From the NCBI GenBank assembly GCA_964392665.1, contig CAYMQB010000054.1, positions 1 through 14,989 of the forward strand: a DNA stretch of 14,989 bases, read 5' to 3'. Source of the DNA: CAYMQB01 sp964392665. Lineage in GTDB: Bacteria > Hydrothermota > E44-bin80. Positions 1 to 6,063 of the stretch are shown piece by piece; the first letter of the stretch is position 1, and each line of letters opens with the position of its first letter. The position numbers and the translations under genes are program-made. The notes under the pieces were generated by a model. The model saw only the letters and a list, made by a program, of their open reading frames with translations. It had not been told where the DNA came from and searched no databases.

Positions 1-163
1 CTAACTGGGGAATTATCCTGACCCCAACTGGGGAATTCCTCTGAACCTCGACAATAACTGGATAGCGCTCTCCACTAATAGTATCTATTAGCTCACTACT
101 CTCAGATACCAGGATTAATTCTTGATGTTCAATTGGTGAAACAAGCAATTCCCAATATTTCAT
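1..163 (-). CDS. Small unrecognised protein, 3' end outside the window
   Basis: A reading frame is open from an ATG at 163 to the window edge (54 codons, no stop), beginning MKYWELLVSPIEHQELIL. I do not recognise a family and see no signal peptide or membrane segment. The start at 163 is chosen because an AAGGA ribosome site (173-177) lies 9 bases upstream, the same spacing as for the Fic gene. An in-frame ATG at 184 also overlaps the stop of the upstream propeller gene as ATGA, so translational coupling is possible. It is the last visible gene of the minus-strand operon starting at the 1495-1523 promoter. Its last codons run through a direct repeat (3-14 and 26-37), read in two different frames, so the true C-terminus may be disturbed or lie just beyond the window. 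Confidence 0.5.
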   Translation of the reverse strand, partial: MKYWELLVSPIEHQELILVSESSELIDTISGERYPVIVEVQRNSPVGVRIIPQL

Positions 164-180
164 ATTCTTTAATCCTTCCC

Positions 181-207
181 TCATTTTTCTGATTTTAGTT
201 TGATGAG
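181..207 (-). repeat. 27-bp direct repeat, copy 1 (3' end of the propeller gene)
   Basis: This stretch encodes the C-terminal LIKLKSEK and stop of the propeller gene. It recurs with one mismatch (192 versus 1359) at 1348-1374, immediately before the same gene's start. It is best read as the shared 3' end of tandem paralogues rather than as a mobile-element site. Confidence 0.85.
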
Positions 208-1351
208 ACACATGTCTCCATCCAACATACCTGTCAAAATATAACCATTATCATTTGTCTGTCGAATTTCTTGCCCATATCCATTACCCTGATCGCGTAA
301 GGATTCTACCCATTTAATTTTCCCAATCGAATCGGTTTTTGTTATATATATGTTCCACCCAATCCACCCTTTCAGCTCTTCCATGTAAGTGTTTATTGCG
401 CCAGAAACGATATATCCTCCATCGGTTGTTTGCTCTATTGATAAGCAACGAATCTTTGAATCATTTCTTCCAATTGCTTCCATCCAAAGCGTATCGCCTA
501 ATGAATCCGTCTTTATAATACATGATTTTTCTCCTTTATCTCCGATAATCACATATCCTCCATCTGAACTTTCTTTAACAGACCAACCACAAGATCCGAA
601 ATTTTCATCACAGTTAAAAATCTTGAACCAAATACAATTTCCTTTAATATCTACTTTCAATAAATAGACATTATAATCCTGTATAAATATCCATCCTGTA
701 ATGATAAAATTCCCGTCTGAAGTTTGGCAAATATTTTTCGCTTCTCCTCTGAATTCTTCACTATACTTCTTCTCCCATAACTTTTCTCCATTCTTATCAA
801 TCCTTAATAAATAGAATTTCGCCTCTCTGTATCCGGAAGAAGAAGATGCTCCTACAATAATAAACCCATCATCTGTCAGTTCAATTTGGGAACCATATGC
901 TGTCTTATCTCCCTGGTATGTTTTCTCCCATGTAATATTACCAACCGAATTTGTTCTGATACACAATATCTTCTCATCATCTTTTTTTTGCCACGCCGAT
1001 TGTACCTACCATTATGTAACCACCATCAATTGTTTGAGTAACATCCCGAGCTGTTCCTCCTTCATACTCTTCAAATACGATCGACCAAATTGAATCACCA
1101 CTTGAATTTGTTATTAACAAAAATGGCTTCCCTTCTCCTCTATCAGATGTGTGCGTTTTTCCCGTTATTGCATATCCCCCATTTGAGGTAAACTCAACCG
1201 CATTACCGTGAAAGTAATTCTTATAGACTCTAATCCATTCAACTCCTGGCGGATTCCTAAAATTATGTATTGATCTTCTGCACGAAAGCGTAAGACCAAT
1301 CACCATCAAAATCCAAAAAAGAACTGCTTTTCTACAATGGTTCATTTTCAT
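181..1351 (-). pseudogene. Seven-repeat beta-propeller lipoprotein gene, split by a +1 base in an A8 tract
   Basis: Two adjacent frames (1351-977 and 966-181) form one protein of about 389 residues if one A of the A8 run at 982-989 is ignored; the join then reads GTIGVAKKDDEKILCIRTNS with no break. The start at 1351 gives a basic N-terminus, a hydrophobic stretch and Cys24 after LTLS, an imperfect lipobox, suggesting a membrane-anchored lipoprotein. An in-frame ATG at 1420 is possible but lies inside remnant sequence of an upstream paralogue. The body holds seven repeats of about 45-60 residues, each with a W or WxxxY strand and a T-x-DGGYI-x-x-G core, as in delta-60-like seven-bladed propellers of secreted FCB/WOR-3 proteins. 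The break falls between repeats 2 and 3. The ligand is unknown. It may be a pseudogene, an assembly error, or a gene expressed through slippage; the clean restoration of frame argues for recent or reversible change. Confidence 0.8.
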
Positions 1352-1374
1352 TTTTCTGGTTTTAGTTTGATGAG
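1348..1374 (-). repeat. 27-bp direct repeat, copy 2 (C-terminal tail of a lost paralogue)
   Basis: In one minus-strand frame the sequence reads AKANIYLIKLKPEK followed by TGA, matching the C-terminus of the propeller protein (CLIKLKSEK). The TGA overlaps the ATG at 1351 as ATGA, the same arrangement as at 181-184. It is the tail of a former upstream copy whose body is gone. Confidence 0.85.
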
Positions 1375-1481
1375 GTAGATGTTTGCTTTGGCTCATTACA
1401 GGTGTCAGGAGCTTGAGCAAAAAGGGAAGAGAAAAGGAGCGGGACCATGCCCAGCAACAATGCTATTATTCGGTATTTCAT
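1362..1481 (-). pseudogene. Remnant of a paralogous secreted propeller gene: signal peptide only
   Basis: A 39-codon frame starts at 1481 with MKYRIIALLL, continues through a hydrophobic core ending FSSLFAQAPDT, and then loses sense before a stop at 1362-1364. The first part is a textbook Sec signal peptide with an AQ-type cleavage site. In a different frame the same DNA then encodes the conserved tail AKANIYLIKLKPEK. The simplest reading is that a full-length secreted propeller gene once stood here and an internal deletion of about 1 kb joined its signal peptide out of frame to its last 14 codons. The promoter just upstream is intact and now serves the downstream genes. A functional short peptide cannot be excluded but is less likely. 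Confidence 0.75.
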
Positions 1482-1494
1482 TTTAACTCGACAG

Positions 1495-1523
1495 AGAATA
1501 GCATAAGGTATGATAAATGTCAA
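1495..1523 (-). promoter_or_regulatory. Sigma70-like promoter of the propeller operon
   Basis: On the minus strand TTGACA (1518-1523) and TATTCT (1495-1500) are separated by 17 bases. The predicted transcript start, near 1488, lies only about 7 bases before the ATG at 1481, so the leader would be very short and without a clear ribosome site. Confidence 0.75.
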
Positions 1524-1575
1524 ATAATTTTTCGCAATTTCACAAACCCTTCATATACCATACGGCATACAACAC

Positions 1576-1628
1576 CCCTAAACCATGTGGTGTAGGGCAA
1601 GCCCTCTTTTTAGAGGGGACTTTACACC
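1576..1628. repeat. Palindromic element with nested hairpins after the Fic gene, possible terminator
   Basis: GGTGTA (1589-1594) and TACACC (1623-1628) are perfect inverted ends of a 40-bp element. Inside it CCCTCT (1602-1607) and AGAGGG (1612-1617) form a 6-bp stem with a T4 loop. A second hairpin overlaps the left side: CCCTA (1576-1580) with TAGGG (1593-1597), plus an inner ACC/GGT. The two folds compete for the same bases. It begins one base after the Fic stop codon, so it may end the Fic transcript, although a run of U after the stem is missing. The GGGCAAGCCC core is typical of REP-like intergenic palindromes. Confidence 0.65.
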
Positions 1629-2789
1629 TTATTGAGACTTAACAGGCAAGAAGGCAAGGAGCTTGTCAATTGCAATTTCATAACCTTTTGAGTTCACTTT
1701 GATTAAACCGAGTTTCAGTAATTCATTTAAATCCCTTGAAACGGTTTTTCTTGTTTTTCCTTTGTATAATTCCGCAAGTTCCTCGATTGATGAAATTAGT
1801 TTCGTCACCTGTCTTTTTGAAAATGGTTTTTTGAAATTGAGAGTGGATAGGCGGAGCATTAGTTGTAGTCTACGTTTTGCAGTTCTATTATGTTTTCTAT
1901 TTTCAAATGCTTCGTATACATAACTTTTCCAGTATATGCTTATTGTTTGATTAAAGATGTACCTAAGTTGTTCATTTAAACCATCAAGAAAACCTTGTAT
2001 TGCATATTCTACAAAATGCACAACTGTATTTTTTTTACTTGCAGAATCAAGTTGCCTATAATATTCGTTTCTTGTTGCATTATAGTGATTGCTGAGCAGA
2101 TGGGCAGCTGGTGATGGTATCCCTGATCCAAGAAGTATCGCAAATTCAAGAATCCTTGCCAAACGTCCGTTACCATCACCAAAAGGATGAATCCACGCAA
2201 TGTAGATGTGAGCAACAATGGCTTTGATAATTGCGTATGCAAGTGGGTCAGAATCAGACTCAAAGTAATCGGAATTAAGCCATTCAGCAAGCCTTTTTAA
2301 GAGATTTTTCACATTTGCAGAATTGGGTGCTTTGTATGTCCCTGCACCAACAGGATAGTTTCTCAGTTTTCCAGGAATCACATACTCTGGGACGGGAACA
2401 TCTCTTAGAATAACTCTGTTGAATCTGTAAATATCTTCGAGAGTGATATGGAATTTTTTCCCTTTATCAATCCTTTTCTTAATTTCATTGCAGAGCTCAA
2501 GAATGTTATCCACTTCTTGTCCAAGATACTTCTTGGAGAGAGGAAGTTCAAGCTGTTTCTGTATTCTTTGTTTGACTTCCCTCTCTGTTAAAGTGTTTCC
2601 CTCAATTGCTGTTGTACCGCGAATGCCTTTGCTTAGGTAAATAAGATGCATTTTCTCTGCAAAAGACGGTTGTAATGGAATTCTTGAGATATGTACGCAT
2701 TTTGATACGCATTCTCCTAGTTGAATCCAACTTCTTGGCGATAGGCTTTTTAAGTCAACATTGAATGTCAGCCACGGATATTTTTTCAT
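1629..2789 (-). CDS. Fic/DOC-family AMP-transferase with winged-helix C-terminus (class II, self-inhibited)
   Basis: Fic enzymes move AMP (or another nucleotide-linked group) from a cofactor to a hydroxyl side chain of a target protein. The core HPFGDGNGRLAR at residues 201-212 of the 386-residue form matches HxFx(D/E)GNGRxxR, with catalytic His201. An N-terminal inhibitory helix motif TTAIEG (59-64) matches (S/T)xxxE(G/N), with Glu63 expected to block the ATP site; this defines a class II, self-regulated Fic. Residues from about 300 to 375 look like a winged helix-turn-helix domain (KTRKTVSRDLNELLKLGLI), common in this subfamily. The start at 2789 is preferred because AAGGA (2799-2803) lies 9 bases upstream; the ATG at 2807 has no ribosome site. 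No separate antitoxin gene is adjacent, as expected for class II. The gene has its own promoter (2938-2966) and the target is unknown. Confidence 0.95.
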   Translation of the reverse strand: MKKYPWLTFNVDLKSLSPRSWIQLGECVSKCVHISRIPLQPSFAEKMHLIYLSKGIRGTTAIEGNTLTEREVKQRIQKQLELPLSKKYLGQEVDNILELCNEIKKRIDKGKKFHITLEDIYRFNRVILRDVPVPEYVIPGKLRNYPVGAGTYKAPNSANVKNLLKRLAEWLNSDYFESDSDPLAYAIIKAIVAHIYIAWIHPFGDGNGRLARILEFAILLGSGIPSPAAHLLSNHYNATRNEYYRQLDSASKKNTVVHFVEYAIQGFLDGLNEQLRYIFNQTISIYWKSYVYEAFENRKHNRTAKRRLQLMLRLSTLNFKKPFSKRQVTKLISSIEELAELYKGKTRKTVSRDLNELLKLGLIKVNSKGYEIAIDKLLAFLPVKSQ

Positions 2790-2937
2790 ATTTTTCCATC
2801 CTTTCATATAAATTATGCTGAAATTAAATGAAGATTATTTTGTCCATAATAAGAAAAGAAAAAGGCCTGTATTCTATTATTGTAATCCATTATATAATAA
2901 GATGTTAGTATACTTTTCATTGATATTTCTAATAATT

Positions 2938-2966
2938 AATATAATCATGAAATGTCCGTTTGTCAA
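2938..2966 (-). promoter_or_regulatory. Sigma70-like promoter of the Fic gene
   Basis: Minus-strand TTGACA (2961-2966), 17-base spacer, TATATT (2938-2943). Transcription would start near 2931, leaving an AT-rich leader of about 140 bases before the start at 2789. I see no strong secondary structure in that leader. Confidence 0.75.
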
Positions 2967-2980
2967 GGGAAATATGTCCG
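2952..2980 (-). promoter_or_regulatory. Candidate operator: two direct repeats 22 bp apart around the Fic -35
   Basis: ATGTCCG occurs at 2952-2958 and 2974-2980 on the plus strand (CGGACAT on the coding strand). The copies are 22 bp apart, about two helical turns, and lie on either side of the -35 at 2961-2966. A protein bound there would block polymerase. The winged-helix domain of the Fic protein is one possible binder; this is inference. Confidence 0.45.
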
Positions 2981-3051
2981 GTTTTTTAAATTATTTGGAA
3001 GGGTCTTTCCGTCTAATTAGAGAATTTGGTTTTGCCAGCAGATTTGCCACA

Positions 3052-3345
3052 TCAATACAACAAGCCAGTAAAAGAGAGATATGCTAAGGCAATAAAAACT
3101 ATTCCTGTAAATACAGTATGGAACATGTAATAGGATATCCAAAAATTTTTAAATTTGGGTTTCAATAATACGCCTGCTTGAAAACTATCCTGAAATAAAT
3201 GAATAAAAGGCCAGCGGATTCCCAGTGTTCGATAAACGCATTTTCTAAGTTTTCGTCTCCAGGGAGGATACAGGACTGAAAATATTATGAAAGAACCTAA
3301 AAGCAGAAGGAAAATACCAAGGCTTATTCGTACGAATAAAAACAT
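3052..3345 (-). CDS. Small two-helix membrane protein, unknown function
   Basis: A 97-residue protein with two hydrophobic helices at about residues 5-27 and 71-95. They are joined by a strongly basic stretch (WRRKLRKCVYRTLGIRWP, about 29-46) that should lie in the cytoplasm, giving a hairpin in the inner membrane. I recognise no family. The ATG lies 12 bases after the stop of the C25 peptidase gene on the same strand, with no promoter or good ribosome site between them. It is therefore probably translated from the same transcript. Composition and position support a real gene, but without homologues the exact start is uncertain. A role in export or anchoring of the upstream peptidase is only suggested by adjacency. 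Confidence 0.6.
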   Translation of the reverse strand: MFLFVRISLGIFLLLLGSFIIFSVLYPPWRRKLRKCVYRTLGIRWPFIHLFQDSFQAGVLLKPKFKNFWISYYMFHTVFTGIVFIALAYLSFTGLLY

Positions 3346-3357
3346 AAGAATGTTTGC

Positions 3358-5556
3358 TTATTTTACCTTCACCACTTTGCTGACAACTTTACCGTTAAGT
3401 TTCAAAAAATAGATGCTAGGGGGAGCCACTTTCCCATTTGTCTCTTTTCCATCCCACACAAGAGCACCAGAGCACAAGTCACCAGTCACAAAACTACGAA
3501 CAAGTCTCCCACTCAAATCATAAATGCAGAGCGAAATTGGAAACTGGGAAATTGGAAAATTTCTATTTTCTATTTTTCCAGTTTCGGGGATTTTCAACCT
3601 TATTTCTACCTTTTCTGCAAACGGATTGGGGTATGCATCTATTTTCGTAATTTCGTAATTTCGTAATTTCGGATTATCTGTCTCTTTAATACCCGCAAGT
3701 CTTCCATACTGCCTTAGTGCTGGGTCTCCATAAAGATTATAATGGTATACAGGAAGCCAGAACATAGTGATATCCATAAAATCATTTTTTGCCAGGTCAT
3801 ATGAACTCCCAATAACTCCACCGGTTGTGATTGTATCTTTCATAAACCCGTAGAAAAGATGGTATGGTATTCCACCGGGATCTGCGTAAGACATCCAGGA
3901 AATCCTTGTGCTTGCAACAATATCGGAAGCGCCGTAGTGCAGGAGTTGAGCTGCGAGACTGTTTACCTCAGGTTTGGCGCAGAGACAAGATCTTAAGAAA
4001 CATGTAGCAGGATGATTGTTGTCAAGTTGATAGATATCTGTTATGTCAAGGGATCTAGGCCATTGCATTTCGTTACTCTCCGGAACATTATCCCCATCAT
4101 CCCATGCCCAGACTTTTCTTGCATAAGTATAGCTATTACCATGATGGCATTCATACATAATCCCTTTGTTCTGCCAGTAGGCAATCATATTGTTCTGCGT
4201 CAATGAGTCAGTGCAGGAATAAGGGCAGGGACTCAAACCACCTTTTTCGTACAGGTAAACGGCATTTGTTCTTGAAAAAACGTTATCGTTCAACAGCTGT
4301 TCCATATAATCGGCACCATCATTCCTTGCGTTGCCCTGATAATCTTCATTTGCATAATAGAATACAGCACCAGCAAGTAGGGCACCTGTTTTGTAAGAAA
4401 AGTCTGTATTGCTGTCAAATGCTATCATCTTTTTACAAATATCGTCGATCGTTGTCTGCTCACTGAATGGGATTCTTCCCAAATGCACATCTGCATGGTA
4501 GTCAGGGTTATCATCTCCGTTTGGCTGCATATTTGCATCATAAACTTCACCGTAGAAATTATCCCCATCGCTGTTCCAGGACAGACTATCCGGGTCAGTC
4601 AATTCGGCATAATACAAGTCACTGGGAATAGGGGAGATGTTAATGTCATTCCAGGGGCTGTCCGGGTCATTATTGAACGGAACGAGTTGACGCCAGGGCA
4701 AGTCTGAAAAAGAGCCAACGAGTAAAATATATTCGATGTCTGCAAGATTATTCCTCAGATAATTTCTTATTTTTTGTGAAAGGTCGGCACCAGGGATATT
4801 GGTGTCAATATACTCCTTTGTAATGACTTGAACATTATATCCCTGACTTTGCCTATAGGAAACAAGGGTATCAACGGAATTTGTCAATGCAGAGGGAATG
4901 ATTATATGGTAACCATTTGCCCTGTGCGGAGTATCTGTGTGATACCATAATTTTGTATCTTCCCAGTTGTATATTTCCTGTTTTGCGATTTCATCGAATG
5001 TAATATCATCTTTCAGTTTCTCCCAGAAGCATGTTCTTTCACTGTGATTCTCAAGCATACTATAATGTATTGTTACAGTAATATTGGGAGTACAATAGAG
5101 TTTTTGAGAAATGGGATTGTAAGCAAAATGGTAGCATGCAATATCAAGAATTGTGTATTTTCTCAAGCCACCTTTTGACAGGAGTTTACCATAGATTTCA
5201 GGGTATAGTTTATTCGAAGCATAGAATGTGTTTTCGGCTCTTTCATATATTTCCTGAATTTGTTTGACTGCATTCTTGTTCATCATTGGCAAAGGTGGTT
5301 TAGCTGGTTCTATTGGGCACTTACCTATCTCTATTCTCGATGCAGAAAAGTCAACCGATTCAAGGATAGCACCCGGTGGAATAGCAATTGTAACTTTTTC
5401 GCAGGGTATATTGGGAGCACCCATGCTGTTGATGTATGAAAAGTTGTGGACAACGAGTTTATTCGCCTCTATATTGTATACTGGTGTTGGAACATTTATG
5501 GTTAATGTATTGCTCCAGCTTAAGCTGCATAAAAGAAAAATCTGTAAAAATTGCAT
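3358..5556 (-). CDS. Secreted C25 (gingipain-type) cysteine peptidase with C-terminal sorting domain
   Basis: An extracellular cysteine endopeptidase of family C25. The 732-residue protein starts with a short signal peptide (MQFLQIFLLCSLSWS), then a propeptide-like beta region to about residue 200, then the caspase-like catalytic domain (about 215-620). The His-Cys dyad is visible: HHG at 471-473 and Cys524 in FLRSCLCAKPE. NLYGDPAL (607-614) is the usual end of C25 domains. Residues 640-732 (AYPNPF, IYDLSGRLVRSF, PSIYFLKLNGKVVSKVVKVK) form a T9SS type A/FlgD-like tail, which in related phyla directs secretion or surface attachment. The start is firm: AGGAGG (5561-5566) lies 4 bases upstream and a consensus promoter precedes it. 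Two runs of 8-bp tandem repeats lie within the tail and its linker. Cleavage specificity cannot be predicted here. Confidence 0.93.
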   Translation of the reverse strand: MQFLQIFLLCSLSWSNTLTINVPTPVYNIEANKLVVHNFSYINSMGAPNIPCEKVTIAIPPGAILESVDFSASRIEIGKCPIEPAKPPLPMMNKNAVKQIQEIYERAENTFYASNKLYPEIYGKLLSKGGLRKYTILDIACYHFAYNPISQKLYCTPNITVTIHYSMLENHSERTCFWEKLKDDITFDEIAKQEIYNWEDTKLWYHTDTPHRANGYHIIIPSALTNSVDTLVSYRQSQGYNVQVITKEYIDTNIPGADLSQKIRNYLRNNLADIEYILLVGSFSDLPWRQLVPFNNDPDSPWNDINISPIPSDLYYAELTDPDSLSWNSDGDNFYGEVYDANMQPNGDDNPDYHADVHLGRIPFSEQTTIDDICKKMIAFDSNTDFSYKTGALLAGAVFYYANEDYQGNARNDGADYMEQLLNDNVFSRTNAVYLYEKGGLSPCPYSCTDSLTQNNMIAYWQNKGIMYECHHGNSYTYARKVWAWDDGDNVPESNEMQWPRSLDITDIYQLDNNHPATCFLRSCLCAKPEVNSLAAQLLHYGASDIVASTRISWMSYADPGGIPYHLFYGFMKDTITTGGVIGSSYDLAKNDFMDITMFWLPVYHYNLYGDPALRQYGRLAGIKETDNPKLRNYEITKIDAYPNPFAEKVEIRLKIPETGKIENRNFPISQFPISLCIYDLSGRLVRSFVTGDLCSGALVWDGKETNGKVAPPSIYFLKLNGKVVSKVVKVK
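3533..3562 (-). repeat. Imperfect 8-bp tandem repeats inside the C25 sorting tail
   Basis: On the plus strand the octamers gaaattgg, aaactggg, aaattgga and a partial aaattt follow each other, then two ttctatt heptamers. They encode the irregular insert GKIENRNFPISQFPIS within the tail domain, between two conserved beta strands. The unit is not a multiple of three. Confidence 0.7.
3643..3671 (-). repeat. Perfect 8-bp tandem repeat (TTTCGTAA)3 plus a partial unit
   Basis: Three exact TTTCGTAA units (3643-3650, 3651-3658, 3659-3666) and a partial TTTCG. On the coding strand they encode LRNYEITK in the linker before the sorting domain (residues 631-638). Gain or loss of one unit would shift the reading frame and remove the tail. 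Confidence 0.85.
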
Positions 5557-5579
5557 AATTCCTCCTTTTTTCTTACCAT

Positions 5580-5608
5580 ATTATAATGCACTTCATTGTC
5601 TGTGTCAA
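5580..5608 (-). promoter_or_regulatory. Full-consensus sigma70-type promoter of the C25 peptidase
   Basis: Minus strand TTGACA (5603-5608), exactly 17 bases, TATAAT (5580-5585). Predicted start near 5573 gives a leader of about 17 bases containing AGGAGG (5561-5566). This is the best promoter in the window and suggests strong basal transcription. Confidence 0.85.
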
Positions 5609-5640
5609 GGGTTAGAATTCAGAATTCAAAACGGAATCCT

Positions 5641-5792
5641 GTCATTCTGAGTAAACATTAATTTCTCACTCACGAAGAATCTCGGTTCAGTCATCTCGAG
5701 TCATGTCTTTCAGTTTGTCATCCTGAACTTGTTTCAGGATCTCGCCTTTAGATTCTTCCATAGTCAATATGGAAGAGATTACTCAGAATGAC
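5641..5792. mobile_element. 152-bp MITE-like element with perfect 14-bp terminal inverted repeats
   Basis: GTCATTCTGAGTAA (5641-5654) is the exact reverse complement of TTACTCAGAATGAC (5779-5792). Inside lie two more hairpins: ATCCTGAA (5720-5727) with TTCAGGAT (5733-5740) over a 5-base loop, and TCTTCCAT with ATGGAAGA around 5754-5776 over a 7-base loop. There is no coding capacity. The GTCATTCTGAG and GTCATCCTGAAC motifs are familiar from dispersed non-coding repeats in many bacterial genomes. It lies between the divergent C25 and nitroreductase promoters and interrupts neither. Confidence 0.8.
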
Positions 5793-5959
5793 ACTAAAAG
5801 AAGCAAGAACTAATGACAGACAACTAAGTAAACAATCAAAACGTTCTCAACAATCTAAACGACCTATACGAGATTACCAATTGCTTAATTACAAAATTAC
5901 TTGAGTTCGCTTTTGGATGATGCTATCAGTGCGAGGTCGCTTTGTTTTGCCAAATTGCC
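5793..5959. other. Non-coding spacer between the MITE-like element and the nitroreductase promoter
   Basis: No supportable gene. It contains short imperfect tandem motifs, including ctaaacgac/ctatacgag near 5858-5875 and aattacaa/aattactt near 5885-5900. The latter resembles the AATTACGA octamer in the C25 gene. I see no RNA gene here. Confidence 0.5.
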
Positions 5960-5988
5960 TTGACTTTTGGTTAATGGTAATATAGATT
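5960..5988 (+). promoter_or_regulatory. Probable promoter of the nitroreductase-transporter operon
   Basis: TTGACT (5960-5965), 17-base spacer, TAGATT (5983-5988). Start expected near 5995, giving a leader of about 70 bases that ends in GGAGGG just before the GTG start. Confidence 0.6.
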
Positions 5989-6063
5989 GTGAATAGTTTT
6001 TTGCAGGAAGTCCCAGGTTCTTTGGTTCATAATAGCGTTAATTAGACCCTATTAGGAGGGAAT

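Noticed and set aside
1383..1595. 70-codon plus-strand frame
   Set aside because: Opposite-strand shadow of the paralogue remnant, promoter and palindrome; no ribosome site and no protein-like features.
2877..2949. Possible antitoxin-like leader peptide upstream of Fic (23 codons from an ATG near 2948, minus strand)
   Set aside because: Its start lies upstream of the -10, so it would not be on the transcript; no ribosome site, and a class II Fic does not need an antitoxin.
2815..3087. 90-codon plus-strand frame between the Fic and small membrane protein genes
   Set aside because: AT-rich, low-complexity translation, no ribosome site, overlaps the Fic promoter and its repeats on the other strand, and runs into the 3' end of the membrane protein gene.
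5641..5792. CRISPR array or small RNA gene in the repeat-rich 5.6-5.8 kb region
   Set aside because: No regularly spaced direct repeats; the structure is terminal inverted repeats plus hairpins, which fits a MITE better.
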